Of a stretch of 64,000 nt of DNA, positions 19,570 to 29,694 are shown piece after piece. This DNA is from Candidatus Enterococcus wittei (GTDB lineage Bacteria > Bacillota > Bacilli > Lactobacillales > Enterococcaceae), in NCBI RefSeq assembly GCF_002140175.1, contig NZ_NGMO01000002.1, positions 18,906 through 82,905 of the forward strand, in the 5' to 3' direction. The notes under the pieces were generated by a model that was given only the letters and a program-made list of their open reading frames with translations, was not told the DNA's origin and did no database searches. Within the stretch, counting starts at the first letter, position 1. Each line of letters opens with the position of its first letter. The translations under genes and the position numbers were made by a program.

Positions 19570-22059
19570 ATGAGTGAAGAATTCAGAGAAAACATCCATG
19601 ATGTCAATCTAACTAGCGAAATGAAAGACTCCTTCATCGATTATGCCATGAGCGTAATTGTCGCTCGGGCACTACCAGATGTTCGAGATGGATTGAAACC
19701 TGTTCACCGCCGGATTTTATATGGCATGAATGAATTGGGTGTGACACCAGATAAAGCCCACAAGAAATCTGCCAGAATCGTAGGGGACGTTATGGGTAAA
19801 TACCATCCTCACGGTGACAGCGCCATTTATGAATCGATGGTGCGGATGGCACAGCCTTTCAGCTATCGCTATATGTTAGTGGATGGTCATGGAAACTTTG
19901 GTTCTGTCGATGGTGATGGAGCCGCTGCGATGCGTTATACAGAAGCACGAATGAGTAAAATTGCGACAGAAATGTTGCGAGACATCAATAAAAATACGGT
20001 TGACTTCCAAAGCAATTATGACGATACAGAAAGAGAACCAGTCGTCTTACCAGCCAGATTCCCGAATTTATTAGTCAACGGGACAACTGGGATCGCTGTT
20101 GGTATGGCAACAAATATCCCACCTCATAATTTATCAGAGGTTGTAGCAGCGATTGATCTGTTGATGGATAATCCAGATGTTACGACTAGCGAGTTGATGG
20201 AAGTACTACCAGGACCAGATTTCCCTACTGGGGGATTGGTCATGGGCAAATCCGGCATCCGCCGTGCTTATGAAACAGGAAAAGGTTCAATTACCGTTCG
20301 TGCCAAAGTGGAAATTACGGAAATGCCAAATGGAAAAGAACGCATCCTCGTTACTGAACTTCCTTACATGGTAAACAAAGCCAAATTGATCGAACGGATT
20401 TCAGAATTACATCGTGACAAACGGATCGAAGGAATCACTGACTTGCGTGATGAATCTTCTCGTGAAGGTATGCGTATCGTCATTGACGTCCGTCGAGATG
20501 CAAGTGCTTCAGTTATTTTGAACAATCTATACAAATTGACTTCTTTACAAAATTCATTTGGCTTTAATATGTTGGCAATTGAAAAAGGTGTGCCTAAAGT
20601 ATTAAGTTTAAAACAGATCCTTGAAAACTATGTGGAGCATCAACGTGAAGTTATCACACGTCGTACGATTTTCGAAAAAGAAAAAGCAGAAGCACGTGCC
20701 CACATCTTAGAAGGATTAAGAATTGCGCTTGATCATATTGATGAAATCATCGCCATAATTCGAGGATCAAAATCGGATGACGAAGCAAAAAGTACCATGA
20801 TGGAACGTTTTGATTTGTCCGATCGTCAATCACAAGCTATCTTAGATATGCGTTTACGCCGTTTAACAGGTTTGGAACGCGAAAAAATTGAAAATGAATA
20901 TCAAGAGTTATTGAAACTGATTGAAGATTTGAAAGATATTCTGGCTAGACCTGAACGTGTGACAGAAATCATCCAAACAGAACTTACAGAACTAAACCAA
21001 CGTTTTGGTGATAAACGCCGTACAGAATTATTGGTCGGTGAAGTATTAAGTCTAGAAGATGAAGATTTAATCGAAGAAGAAGAAATCGTCATCACTTTGA
21101 CCAATAATGGCTATATCAAACGATTAGCAAATAATGAATTCCGTGCACAACGCCGTGGCGGACGTGGTGTTCAGGGAATGGGTGTTCACAATGATGACTT
21201 TGTGAAGAATCTCGTGTCTTGTTCAACCCATGATACATTACTGTTCTTTACAAACAACGGGAAAGTCTATCGCGCAAAAGGATACGAAATCCCAGAATAT
21301 GGACGGACTGCGAAGGGTATCCCGATCATTAACTTATTGGGTATTGATTCCAGTGAGAAAATCCAAGCAATCATTGCGGTAACAGGAGAAGCGGCAGAAG
21401 GGCATTACTTGTTCTTTACGACTCGTCGAGGAACAGTCAAACGCACGACTGTCACAGCATTCTCGAATATCCGCAGTAATGGTTTGATTGCTATTGGCTT
21501 AAAAGAAGATGATGAATTAGTCAATGTCTTATTAACAGACGGAAAATCAAATATCATCATTGGGACCCATGACGGTTATTCTGTCACTTTTGCAGAAGAA
21601 GCTGTTCGAGATATGGGACGTACCGCTTCTGGGGTTAGAGGAATTCGTCTACGAGAAGATGACTATGTTGTCGGTGCTGCTTTGATGAATAAAGACTATG
21701 AAGTGTTAGTCATCACAGAAAAAGGCTATGGAAAACGAACAAAAGTTTCTGAGTACCCAGTCAAAGGCCGTGGAGGTAAAGGGATCAAGACAGCCAATAT
21801 CACAGAGAAGAACGGCTCTCTAGCTGGATTAGCCACGGTTGCAGGTGACGAAGATATCATGTTGATTACTGACAAAGGTGTGATCATCCGTTTTAACGTA
21901 TCTTCTGTTTCTCAAACTGGACGGGCAACGCTTGGTGTACGTTTAATCAAAATGGAAGCTGAAACCAAAGTAGTCACGATGGCTACAGTGGATCCAGAAC
22001 CAACGGAAGAACCAACTGTTGAACAAGATACAACAGGAGAAAAAAACTCAGAAGAATAA
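19570..22059 (+). CDS. gyrA: DNA gyrase subunit A
   Basis: 829 residues. The catalytic Tyr lies in [11 protein letters not shown], and the quinolone-resistance region reads [17 protein letters not shown], with the Ser and Glu of susceptible alleles in place. The C-terminal beta-pinwheel carries the GyrA box [11 protein letters not shown]. The acidic tail ([18 protein letters not shown]) is low-complexity. It ends the yaaA-recF-gyrBA unit before a long hairpin. Confidence 0.99.
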   Translation: MSEEFRENIHDVNLTSEMKDSFIDYAMSVIVARALPDVRDGLKPVHRRILYGMNELGVTPDKAHKKSARIVGDVMGKYHPHGDSAIYESMVRMAQPFSYRYMLVDGHGNFGSVDGDGAAAMRYTEARMSKIATEMLRDINKNTVDFQSNYDDTEREPVVLPARFPNLLVNGTTGIAVGMATNIPPHNLSEVVAAIDLLMDNPDVTTSELMEVLPGPDFPTGGLVMGKSGIRRAYETGKGSITVRAKVEITEMPNGKERILVTELPYMVNKAKLIERISELHRDKRIEGITDLRDESSREGMRIVIDVRRDASASVILNNLYKLTSLQNSFGFNMLAIEKGVPKVLSLKQILENYVEHQREVITRRTIFEKEKAEARAHILEGLRIALDHIDEIIAIIRGSKSDDEAKSTMMERFDLSDRQSQAILDMRLRRLTGLEREKIENEYQELLKLIEDLKDILARPERVTEIIQTELTELNQRFGDKRRTELLVGEVLSLEDEDLIEEEEIVITLTNNGYIKRLANNEFRAQRRGGRGVQGMGVHNDDFVKNLVSCSTHDTLLFFTNNGKVYRAKGYEIPEYGRTAKGIPIINLLGIDSSEKIQAIIAVTGEAAEGHYLFFTTRRGTVKRTTVTAFSNIRSNGLIAIGLKEDDELVNVLLTDGKSNIIIGTHDGYSVTFAEEAVRDMGRTASGVRGIRLREDDYVVGAALMNKDYEVLVITEKGYGKRTKVSEYPVKGRGGKGIKTANITEKNGSLAGLATVAGDEDIMLITDKGVIIRFNVSSVSQTGRATLGVRLIKMEAETKVVTMATVDPEPTEEPTVEQDTTGEKNSEE

Positions 22060-22082
22060 GAATGGTTGTGGCAACAGTGTCT

Positions 22083-22157
22083 TGATCTGAGGAGTAAGAT
22101 AAAAAATGCAAAAAAGTTTCTCAAACTTTGTGATTTTTTACCTTCTACCTCGGATCA
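22083..22157 (+). terminator. Long imperfect hairpin after gyrA
   Basis: TGATCTGAGG...AAGATAAAAAA (22083 on) pairs with TTTTTTACCTTC...CCTCGGATCA (ending 22157), about 20 of 24 positions complementary, around a roughly 27-base loop. A T-rich run (CCTTTTTTATTTTC) follows about 20 bases later. It most likely terminates gyrA transcription, with an unusual size. Confidence 0.6.
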
Positions 22158-22209
22158 TGCTCTGTGTGTCACACCTTTTTTATTTTCTAGAAATTGATGT
22201 TACAGAAGC

Positions 22210-22238
22210 TTGCTTTTCTATTGAAACACGTGTATAAT
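22210..22238 (+). promoter_or_regulatory. Promoter of rpsF-ssb-rpsR
   Basis: TTGCTT (22210-22215) and TATAAT (22233-22238) are separated by 17 bases; the transcript would start about 80 bases before rpsF, leaving room for a leader. Confidence 0.75.
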
Positions 22239-22261
22239 TAAAGATTGTGAGTAGTCTAATT

Positions 22262-22320
22262 TATTAGAAAACTCTCCTTGCTCTTGGAAAGCTGAGAGCC
22301 GAAAGTCCATAGGGAGGTGA
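22262..22320 (+). ncRNA. Candidate S6:S18 leader (rpsF leader RNA)
   Basis: The leader between promoter and rpsF contains paired CTCTC/GAGAG-type arms and a CCG-containing bulge (GAGCCGAAAGTCC) next to the ribosome site GGGAGGTG. Many bacteria carry such an autoregulatory leader in front of rpsF that binds the S6:S18 pair through a bulged CCG. Assignment is by position and the CCG element, not by a model search. Confidence 0.5.
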
Positions 22321-22326
22321 AAATCA

Positions 22327-22626
22327 ATGGAAAACACGAAATATGAAATCATGTACATTATTCGTCCTAACATTGATGAAGAAGCAAAAACTGCTTTAAT
22401 CGAACGTTTCAATGCAATCTTAAAAGATAACGGAGCTGAAGTTATCGAATCAAAAGATTGGGAAAAACGCCGTTTAGCGTATGAAATGAACGGTTACCGT
22501 GAAGGTATCTATCACATCGTTAAAGTATCTTCTCCATCATCAGCAGAGGCAATCAATGAATTTGATCGTCTTGCTAAAATCAACGACGACATCATTCGTC
22601 ACATGATTGTTAAAGAAGAAGCTTAA
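22327..22626 (+). CDS. rpsF: 30S ribosomal protein S6
   Basis: 99 residues ([17 protein letters not shown]... [20 protein letters not shown]...). It binds the central domain of 16S rRNA as a dimer with S18, whose gene lies two genes downstream. It starts after GGGAGGTG. Confidence 0.98.
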   Translation: MENTKYEIMYIIRPNIDEEAKTALIERFNAILKDNGAEVIESKDWEKRRLAYEMNGYREGIYHIVKVSSPSSAEAINEFDRLAKINDDIIRHMIVKEEA

Positions 22627-22630
22627 TTAT

Positions 22631-22646
22631 TGTTTCACGTGAAACA
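22631..22646. promoter_or_regulatory. parS chromosome partition site 1
   Basis: TGTTTCACGTGAAACA is a perfect match to the ParB/Spo0J binding palindrome of firmicutes. It lies in the rpsF-ssb gap about 9 kb from oriC, as expected for origin-proximal parS. The parAB genes themselves are not in the window. Confidence 0.92.
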
Positions 22647-22676
22647 GTAACACAACGATGAGAGGAGATGACCATT

Positions 22677-23189
22677 TTGATTAATAACGTTGTACTAGTT
22701 GGACGTCTGACTAAAGATCCAGATTTACGATATACATCAAGTGGCACTGCAGTAGCAACGTTCACTTTAGCTGTTAATCGTAACTTCACGAGCCAAAACG
22801 GCAACCGGGAGGCGGATTTTATTAATTGTGTGATTTGGCGAAAATCAGCAGAAACATTAGCAAACTATGCCCATAAAGGTACCCTTTTAGGTGTGACAGG
22901 CCGTATTCAAACTCGTTCTTACGATAATCAACAAGGACAGCGTGTATACGTGACAGAAGTAGTTGCTGAAAACTTCCAATTATTGGAAAGCCGTGCGGCA
23001 TCTGAAAACCGTCAACAAAGCGGTGGATACCAAAGCACTGAACAATCGACAAATAATTTTGGCGGAAACAATAACTATAATCAAACATCTCAATCATCCA
23101 ACGGTATGCCTGATTTTGATCGTGATTCTTCTGATCCATTTGGATCAAGTTCAACGATTGACATTTCAGACGATGATTTACCATTCTAA
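22677..23189 (+). CDS. ssb: Single-stranded DNA-binding protein
   Basis: 170 residues from TTG 22677 ([20 protein letters not shown]); an ATG three codons upstream sits directly on the AGAGGAG ribosome site and is unlikely. It has an N-terminal OB fold, a Gln/Asn/Ser-rich linker and the acidic tip DISDDDLPF that binds partner proteins. It lies between rpsF and rpsR as in other firmicutes. Confidence 0.97.
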   Translation: MINNVVLVGRLTKDPDLRYTSSGTAVATFTLAVNRNFTSQNGNREADFINCVIWRKSAETLANYAHKGTLLGVTGRIQTRSYDNQQGQRVYVTEVVAENFQLLESRAASENRQQSGGYQSTEQSTNNFGGNNNYNQTSQSSNGMPDFDRDSSDPFGSSSTIDISDDDLPF

Positions 23190-23214
23190 ACGAATTTGAT
23201 AGGAGGGAAATAGA

Positions 23215-23451
23215 ATGGCACAACAAAGAAGAGGCGGACGTAAACGTCGTAAAGTAGACTATATTGCTGCTAACCATATTGAATATATCGATTATAAAGA
23301 TGTCGAATTACTAAAAAGATTTATCTCAGAACGTGGTAAAATCTTGCCACGTCGTGTAACAGGTACTGGCGCTAAAAACCAACGTAAAATTACTGTTGCA
23401 ATCAAACGCGCACGTATCATGGGATTACTACCATTCGTTGGTGAAGAATAG
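23215..23451 (+). CDS. rpsR: 30S ribosomal protein S18
   Basis: 78 residues, basic N-terminus ([19 protein letters not shown]) and the conserved [12 protein letters not shown]...[14 protein letters not shown]. It is the assembly partner of S6. It ends the operon before a palindromic terminator. Confidence 0.98.
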   Translation: MAQQRRGGRKRRKVDYIAANHIEYIDYKDVELLKRFISERGKILPRRVTGTGAKNQRKITVAIKRARIMGLLPFVGEE

Positions 23452-23511
23452 TAACCTGTAAAGGAAATAGTGGAAACTTTTGAGTAAGCCACTCCTTTTC
23501 ATATTATTAAC

Positions 23512-23547
23512 AAAAAAGAAGTTATGACATGTCATAACTTCTTTTTT
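23512..23547. terminator. Perfect palindromic terminator after rpsR
   Basis: AAAAAAGAAGTTATGACA and its complement form a 36-base perfect palindrome with T-runs on both strands. Confidence 0.9.
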
Positions 23548-23632
23548 GTCGTGAAAATGAATTTTTTTGATTAATCGCTTGAATGACATAAGTTATGGTA
23601 AAATTAGACTAATCATTTATGGGAGGAAAATC

Positions 23633-25606
23633 ATGGATAAAGAAAAAATGAACTTACGACCTAGGCCTCTCTTCATTCTTCTGTTGATCATTATTGAAGT
23701 GTTCGTTGTCTTAGTGAACCCATTTCGATTGATTAGTGCATTGATCATACTTGGAATAAATATTTTTTGTATTCAATATGGGCTAAAAATGAAACGATGG
23801 CTAACGTTACAAAACCGCGAGAAAATTCAAAAAGCTTCTACGGTAGCCGAATCAAATTTATCCTATGTTTCAGAAATCATGCCTGTAGGTATTATTTCTT
23901 ATCAACCAACCACACAAAAAATTGAGTGGTTGAATCCATTTGCTTTAGGAATCAAAGACAAAAGCGCTTTATCAGAAGAAGATTTTTTGGATGCTTTTTT
24001 TATAGCAAAAGAAAAAAAGAAAAATCAACTCTATTTAGCAGATAAAACGTTTCAATTTGAATTAGATACAGTAAAAGGTGTTGTATATTTTAGTGATGTA
24101 ACACAAAATCAATTGCTAAAGCTCCATCAAGTGAACAGCCAGCCTGTAATTGGAATTTTATCTATCGATAATTATACAGAAGCTGTAGACAAATTAGATG
24201 ATAAAGAGGTCTCTTATTTGAATTCATTCATCACTACATTGATTTCAGATTGGATGAATGAATATCACGTCTTTTTCAAAAGAATCAATTCAGAGCGATT
24301 TTTCTTTTTTGCACAAATGATTGATTTGAAGAAAATGATGGATAAAAAATTTGATTTATTGGATCGTTTGCGAGCAGAAGCCGAAAAACAAAACCATCCA
24401 TTGACCATTAGTATGGGTATTGCCTATGGCTCGCATTCATTAGATGAAATTGGTAGTGAAGCACAAAATAACTTAGATATTGCACTAGTCCGTGGTGGTG
24501 ACCAAGTAGTGGTAAAAGAAATGCGCGAAGGGGCTAAACCTGCGTATTACGGTGGAAAATCAGCCACCACCATCAAACGTACACGGGTACGTTCTCGTGC
24601 AATGAGTACAGCACTACGAAAAATTTTTGACGAGACAGGTGATGTGTTCATCATGGGTCATCGTTTTCCTGATATGGATGCTATTGGTTCAGCAATTGGG
24701 GTCAGTTGCTTAGCACGTTTCAATCAAAAAAAAGCCTTTATCGTTATTGATGAAAATGAGATCATTCCAGATGTAGAACGCTGTTTGGAAGAAATCCATA
24801 AACACCCTGATATAGAATCTCAATTAATTACACCAGAACGTGCGATAGAGTTAAAAAAAGAAAACGACTTGCTCGTGATGGTCGATTACCATAAACCGTC
24901 GCTATCGATCTCTCAGGGGGTCTATGAGCAATTTGATAAGATCGTCATTATCGATCACCATCGGCGAGGAGAAGAGTTTCCAAGTAAGCCATTATTGACC
25001 TATATTGAATCTTCAGCTTCCTCTGCTTCTGAATTAGTAACAGAATTGATCCAGTATCAAAGTAGTCGAACGAATCGTATTAGTCGATTTGAAGCAACTT
25101 TATTGTTGTCTGGGATGACAGTGGATACAAATAATTTTAATGTTCGAACGACTGCCCGCACTTTTGATGTAGCGAGCTATTTAAAGACTTGTAGTGCGGA
25201 CGCATCCTTAGTACAATATTTATTGAGTTCGGATTTAGCAACATATTTGGATATCAGTCATTTGATTTCCCAAAGTGAATATGTGACAGATGATATCGTA
25301 GTGGCAGCAGGAACGGACGAAAAAGCGTATAATAGTGTTATCGCAGCGAAAACAGCGGATACGTTATTATCTATGGTCAATATCAATGGAGCATTCGTAA
25401 TCACTAAGCGAACGGATGGATTAGTAGGGATCAGTGCGCGAAGTAGTGGAACAATCAATGTTCAATTAATTATGGAATCATTAGGTGGCGGCGGTCATTT
25501 CACCAATGCTGCGACTCAAATGGAAGATATTTCCGTTGAAGAGGCAAAACAGCAATTACTCGTTGCCATCAAAGAAAATATGAAAGAATTATATGATAAG
25601 GAGTAG
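23633..25606 (+). CDS. gdpP: Cyclic-di-AMP phosphodiesterase GdpP
   Basis: 657 residues from ATG 23633 (GGGAGG upstream); the upstream in-frame ATG at 23567 lacks a ribosome site. It has two N-terminal membrane spans, a PAS-like region (about 75-170), a degenerate GGDEF domain and DHH/DHHA1 domains with [23 protein letters not shown] and [10 protein letters not shown]. It degrades c-di-AMP, the second messenger that restrains potassium uptake in these bacteria. A KdpDE/Trk potassium operon is present in the same window. It is followed by rplI five bases on. Confidence 0.97.
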   Translation: MDKEKMNLRPRPLFILLLIIIEVFVVLVNPFRLISALIILGINIFCIQYGLKMKRWLTLQNREKIQKASTVAESNLSYVSEIMPVGIISYQPTTQKIEWLNPFALGIKDKSALSEEDFLDAFFIAKEKKKNQLYLADKTFQFELDTVKGVVYFSDVTQNQLLKLHQVNSQPVIGILSIDNYTEAVDKLDDKEVSYLNSFITTLISDWMNEYHVFFKRINSERFFFFAQMIDLKKMMDKKFDLLDRLRAEAEKQNHPLTISMGIAYGSHSLDEIGSEAQNNLDIALVRGGDQVVVKEMREGAKPAYYGGKSATTIKRTRVRSRAMSTALRKIFDETGDVFIMGHRFPDMDAIGSAIGVSCLARFNQKKAFIVIDENEIIPDVERCLEEIHKHPDIESQLITPERAIELKKENDLLVMVDYHKPSLSISQGVYEQFDKIVIIDHHRRGEEFPSKPLLTYIESSASSASELVTELIQYQSSRTNRISRFEATLLLSGMTVDTNNFNVRTTARTFDVASYLKTCSADASLVQYLLSSDLATYLDISHLISQSEYVTDDIVVAAGTDEKAYNSVIAAKTADTLLSMVNINGAFVITKRTDGLVGISARSSGTINVQLIMESLGGGGHFTNAATQMEDISVEEAKQQLLVAIKENMKELYDKE

Positions 25607-25611
25607 TCGAT

Positions 25612-26064
25612 ATGAAAGTCATTTTCTTACAAGATGTAAAAGGTAAAGGAAAAAAAGGCGATGTAAAAGAAGTACCGACAGGCTATGCGCAAAATTACTT
25701 GATTAAAAATAATTTGGCGAAAGAAGCCAATAAAAGTACGATCAGTCAATTAGAAGGACAGAAAAAGGCTCAGGAAAAACAAGAAGCAGAAATCCTTGAA
25801 GAAGCAAAAAAACTCAAGGAATTTTTAGAAAAAGAAGAAACAGTGGTAGAACTTAAAGCAAAAGCTGGCGAAGATAGTCGTCTATTTGGTTCAATCCCTT
25901 CAAAACAGATTGCTGAAGGCTTGAACAAACAATACAAAATCAAATTGGACAAACGTAAAATTGAATTAAACAATCCAATTCGAACATTAGGCTATACAAA
26001 CGTGCCAGTCAAATTACACCATGAAGTAACAGCGACAATCAAAGTACATGTAGTATCAGAATAA
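25612..26064 (+). CDS. rplI: 50S ribosomal protein L9
   Basis: 150 residues, with the N-terminal globular domain ([30 protein letters not shown]), the long charged connecting helix and the C-terminal RNA-binding domain. It is translated just after gdpP. Confidence 0.98.
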   Translation: MKVIFLQDVKGKGKKGDVKEVPTGYAQNYLIKNNLAKEANKSTISQLEGQKKAQEKQEAEILEEAKKLKEFLEKEETVVELKAKAGEDSRLFGSIPSKQIAEGLNKQYKIKLDKRKIELNNPIRTLGYTNVPVKLHHEVTATIKVHVVSE

Positions 26065-26071
26065 GCGGAGA

Positions 26072-26113
26072 AAGGACTGAGGCATTCGTTGAACAGACAG
26101 CGCCTCAGTCCTT
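26072..26113 (+). terminator. Hairpin after rplI
   Basis: AAGGACTGAGGC and GCCTCAGTCCTT form a perfect 12-bp stem. The T-run is weak, so termination may be partial or the hairpin may protect the 3' end. Confidence 0.6.
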
Positions 26114-26259
26114 CATACTCAAAAAGGTTGTGATCAAAGTTTTTTTGACATTATTTCTTGATTTCAAACAAATTGCAATAGTGTATCTCATAAAACTAAG
26201 GGTGACTTTTCTGCCATTTTCTTGTAAAATGGAGCAATTGAAGACAAGGAGCGATACGT

Positions 26260-27627
26260 ATGAGTGAAGTGTGGCAGGATCGAATTCCACCGCAAAATAT
26301 TGAAGCTGAACAAGCGGTTCTAGGCTCTGTTTTTCTAGACGCTGAAACGATCATTGATGCCATGGAATACATAGAACCGAAAGATTTTTATCGTCGGGGA
26401 CATCAAATAATTTTTGAAATCATGATCGAATTAAATGACCGTAATGAAGCGATCGATGTTGTAACAGTGAAAGATCGTTTAGAACAAGCAAATTTGTTAG
26501 AAGATGCGGGTGGCGTTAGTTATCTTTCTGACTTAGCTTTAGCAGTACCCACAGCAGCAAATATTGTGTATTATGCAAAGATCGTTGAAGAAAAATCATT
26601 GCTTCGAAATTTGATCCAAACAGCAACTAGTATTGTGACACGAGGATTTGAGCAAGGTGAAGAGGTTCAGTCCATTCTAGATGATGCAGAAAGAAGCATC
26701 TTAGAAGTCTCAGAAAAACGAAATCGCAGTGGCTTTTTATCAATTGCAGAAGTATTGAATTCTACGATTGAAAATATTGACCAGTTAGCACAAAACAATG
26801 AGGAAATTACCGGATTACCAACAGGGTATCAGGGATTAGATAAGATGACTGCTGGTTTTCAACCAGAAGAGCTGATCATTCTCGCTGCTCGGCCTGCGGT
26901 AGGTAAGACAGCTTTTGCATTGAATATTGCCCAAAATGTTGGAACCAAAACAGATCGTTCTGTAGCGATTTTCAGCTTAGAGATGGGGGCAGAATCTTTG
27001 GTCAATCGGATGTTGTGTGCAGAAGGTTCCATAGAAGCAAGTCACTTACGTACAGGACAACTTTCAGAAGAAGAATGGTCAAATTTGATTGTGGCAATGG
27101 GGAGTTTGTCTCGTGCCAACATTTTCATTGATGATACCCCAGGGATCAAGATCTCTGAAATTCGTGCAAAATGCCGTAAGCTTGCCCAAGAAAAAGGAAA
27201 TTTAGGCTTGATATTGATCGACTACTTACAGTTGATTGAAGGAAATGGAAAAGAAAACCGCCAACAAGAAGTATCAGATATTTCCCGTCAGCTGAAGAAA
27301 CTAGCCAAAGAGTTAAAAGTCCCTGTTATTGCCCTTTCTCAGCTGTCTCGGGGTGTTGAACAACGACAAGATAAACGTCCTGTATTGAGTGATATCCGAG
27401 AATCTGGATCGATCGAGCAAGATGCAGATATCGTTGCTTTCTTATATCGTGATGATTATTACGAAAGAGAAGGCGGCGAGGATAATGATAACCAAGAGCC
27501 TAAAAACGACAATGTCATTGAAGTAATTATCGAAAAAAACCGAAGTGGAGCAAGGGGAACCGTTGAGTTATTGTTCATCAAAGAATACAACAAATTTTCC
27601 TCTTTATCGCCAAGAGAAGAATACTAA
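26260..27627 (+). CDS. dnaB: Replicative DNA helicase DnaB
   Basis: 455 residues, with the N-terminal DnaB domain (PPQNIEAEQAVLGSVF) and a RecA-like motor: AARPAVGKTAFALN (Walker A), LILIDYLQLI (Walker B) and SQLSRGVEQRQDKRP. It is the hexameric fork helicase (called DnaC in Bacillus). purA normally follows; here about 3.5 kb of insertion sequences intervene. Confidence 0.98.
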   Translation: MSEVWQDRIPPQNIEAEQAVLGSVFLDAETIIDAMEYIEPKDFYRRGHQIIFEIMIELNDRNEAIDVVTVKDRLEQANLLEDAGGVSYLSDLALAVPTAANIVYYAKIVEEKSLLRNLIQTATSIVTRGFEQGEEVQSILDDAERSILEVSEKRNRSGFLSIAEVLNSTIENIDQLAQNNEEITGLPTGYQGLDKMTAGFQPEELIILAARPAVGKTAFALNIAQNVGTKTDRSVAIFSLEMGAESLVNRMLCAEGSIEASHLRTGQLSEEEWSNLIVAMGSLSRANIFIDDTPGIKISEIRAKCRKLAQEKGNLGLILIDYLQLIEGNGKENRQQEVSDISRQLKKLAKELKVPVIALSQLSRGVEQRQDKRPVLSDIRESGSIEQDADIVAFLYRDDYYEREGGEDNDNQEPKNDNVIEVIIEKNRSGARGTVELLFIKEYNKFSSLSPREEY

Positions 27628-27785
27628 GAAGAAGCTGTATATATAGCATGTTGATTTAAGAGAATAGACACATGCAAATGGATGCTTTATGACAGAGGAC
27701 TAAAGTATAGTTAGTGGTATTTTGATTCTTTCATTTTAGAAATAAGAGTTAATGATAAATAGAAAAAATTTTACATGAAGATAGA

Positions 27786-27904
27786 AGCTGTGACAGAAGT
27801 GGTTAATTCCGAGAAATTGGAAGGAGTTGCTTCTGATTCCACCGTTTATATGTATTTAGAGCGTGAAACAAGAGTAAATCATACTTTTGTTTCACGCTCT
27901 TTCC
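27786..27904 (+). repeat. Dispersed intergenic element, copy A (short form)
   Basis: This copy has two stems. CAGAAG...AATTCC/GGAGTT...CTTCTG is followed by GAGCGTGAAACA/TGTTTCACGCTC with a T-rich tail. The same ~120-base element recurs at 40683, 56268 and (reverse) 62199. Here it ends the dnaB transcript and so can serve as terminator. The rest of 27628-28000 shows no gene. Confidence 0.8.
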
Positions 27905-28160
27905 TACGATTAGTCAAGAGAAATTTATAAATCAAATGATTTATTTTTGATCTAGAATCAGAAGAAGAAAATGAAGGTATACGAAATAAACCAAGGAATA
28001 AGAAAATTTTTTTACTTGGTCTGTGCTATAATGAGTCTATAAGGTTAATCCCTTATTGGTCGTTAGAGGCCGTATACGCATAAGCGTACATTGTATGATT
28101 CCTGACCATGGAATGCATACACTTCAGAAGCTTGTTCATACAGGCGACTGTGGCAACCTT

Positions 28161-28168
28161 TTCCTTTT
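28161..28168. repeat. Target-site duplication, left copy
   Basis: TTCCTTTT directly outside the left inverted repeat of the ISL3 element; identical to 29687-29694. Eight bases is the usual duplication length of this family. Confidence 0.9.
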
Positions 28169-29686
28169 GGCTCTTCGACAAGTAGTGTTGGTGAGTTCAA
28201 ATTGAAAGAATTTCATCGAGAATCAATCGAAGCAGAAATACGCTTCGATTGATTCTTTTTTGTTTTGGATTGATCTTGGAAAACCAAGCCCTGAATCAAG
28301 TAAATACGGTCACGAAAATGGAGGAAATTACGGTAACCATAAGCGACTCGTTTGATGACCTTGATTTTATTGTTTGTCCCTTCCAAGGCCCCGTTACTGT
28401 AGGGTGTTAGGAAGGCATTCTTGATTCCTTTTCTGTATTTATTGAAGAAAGTGAGTTTCTTGCGAAACCACTCAGGAAGCTGGGTATCTAAGGTATTCAC
28501 CACTTCGAAAAAGTCATTCGTCTCTTTTTGTTTATAGTGATAGAGAAGGAGTTGACAAGTATCATAAGCCAACTTCAATGTGGAATCATAGCTGAGTCAT
28601 TCATCGACGATCGCTTTTTCAGTCATCGGACGCTTAAAGGAATAATCATAGCGATAGCGTGAGCTATCTAATAGATAAGAATCCTTTAGGAATAACTTCC
28701 AGTAACGTTTGAATCGTTTATACTTCAGACGATCGTTCTTACGATAAGTGTTCATGATTTGAATCCGTAAATGGTTCAACGCCCGGTGAATATGTTGGAT
28801 AATATGAAAACGATCCGTGACAATTTGTGCCTGGGGAAAAATACTTTTTGCTAATTCAAAATAAGGAGCGTTCATATCCATGACGATATATTGGACATTC
28901 TCTCTAGCTTGACGGGTATAGCGAGAGAAATAGGTACGTAAATAAGCTAGTTTACGACTTTCAAGAAGACCAAGAATTTGATTCGTTTGACCATCCATGA
29001 AAATAAAACTCATTTTACCCACACAGGATTTCATTGCTTTAAATTCATCAAAGCAAAGAACGGAGGGCAAGTAGTCCAAACGTACTTTAACGTTCTTCAC
29101 AGCCGCTTTCATGATTCGTAAAATCGTGACATCCGATACGAAATAACGAAAGGCAATGTCTTTTCTACTGGAGTTGGTCGCTAATTCTGCCATGATTTTT
29201 CGTTTCAAGTCGACAGAAATCGAACAATTTCTATCGACTAAAGAAGTTTCAGCCGAGAAAGTTGCGCCACACTCTTTACATAGGAATCGAGTTTTTTTGA
29301 GTTTTAAGATTGTTTTACGTGAATGGATCGGTAGTAATTGAATGGTGGTTTGGTGGGTCCCATATTTAATCACTTGTCCTTCGTTTTTAACCCCACATTT
29401 TGTACAACAAGTGGGAGTGTAATCTAAGCGTCCATGAATCACGTAGGAGGTAATGCCTCCTTCTTTCTTTTCAGAAAGCCAATTTGTAGGGAAAATGATA
29501 TTTTCATCTGTTAAACCGAGTAATTTTTTAGTATGATAGTCCATGGAGATATCCTTTCTTGATGAGTTTGTTTTAGGCGACTTAATTCTATCAATTTGGA
29601 TATCTCTTTTTCTATCTTTTTTTACAAAAAAATAGTGTTAGTAGAAAACAAAATTGTTTTCCACCAACACTAGATATTATAGAACC
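28169..29686 (-). mobile_element. ISL3-family insertion sequence (1518 bp)
   Basis: Terminal inverted repeats are 28169-28193 (GGCTCTTCGAC...TAGTGTTGGTG) and the complement of 29662-29686 (GGTTCTATAAT...TAGTGTTGGTG), 18 of 25 identical with the inner 11 bases perfect. Exact 8-bp target duplications flank them. The single transposase gene is broken by a stop codon, so the copy cannot move by itself. It sits inside the 3' end of an IS110 transposase, so it arrived later. Confidence 0.92.
28213..29544 (-). pseudogene. ISL3-family transposase with an in-frame stop
   Basis: The first 315 residues hold the N-terminal zinc-finger (CTKCG...CKECGATFS) and HTH, then the DDE core (VLCFDEFKAM, YIVMDMNAPYFELAKSIFPQA, VTDRFHIIQH). 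They end in VDE-TGA (28599-28597). The same frame continues without a shift through LSYDST and a 121-residue tail with the final catalytic Glu region (TPYSNGALEGTNNKIKVIKRVAYG). One base change, probably TGG or CGA to TGA, explains it. An intact protein would be about 443 residues. Whether the tail is ever made is doubtful. Confidence 0.88.
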
Positions 29687-29694
29687 TTCCTTTT
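29687..29694. repeat. Target-site duplication, right copy
   Basis: TTCCTTTT directly outside the right inverted repeat, identical to 28161-28168. Confidence 0.9.

Noticed and set aside
19570-22059. Quinolone-resistance mutation in GyrA
   Set aside because: The resistance-determining region keeps the Ser and Glu found in susceptible alleles.
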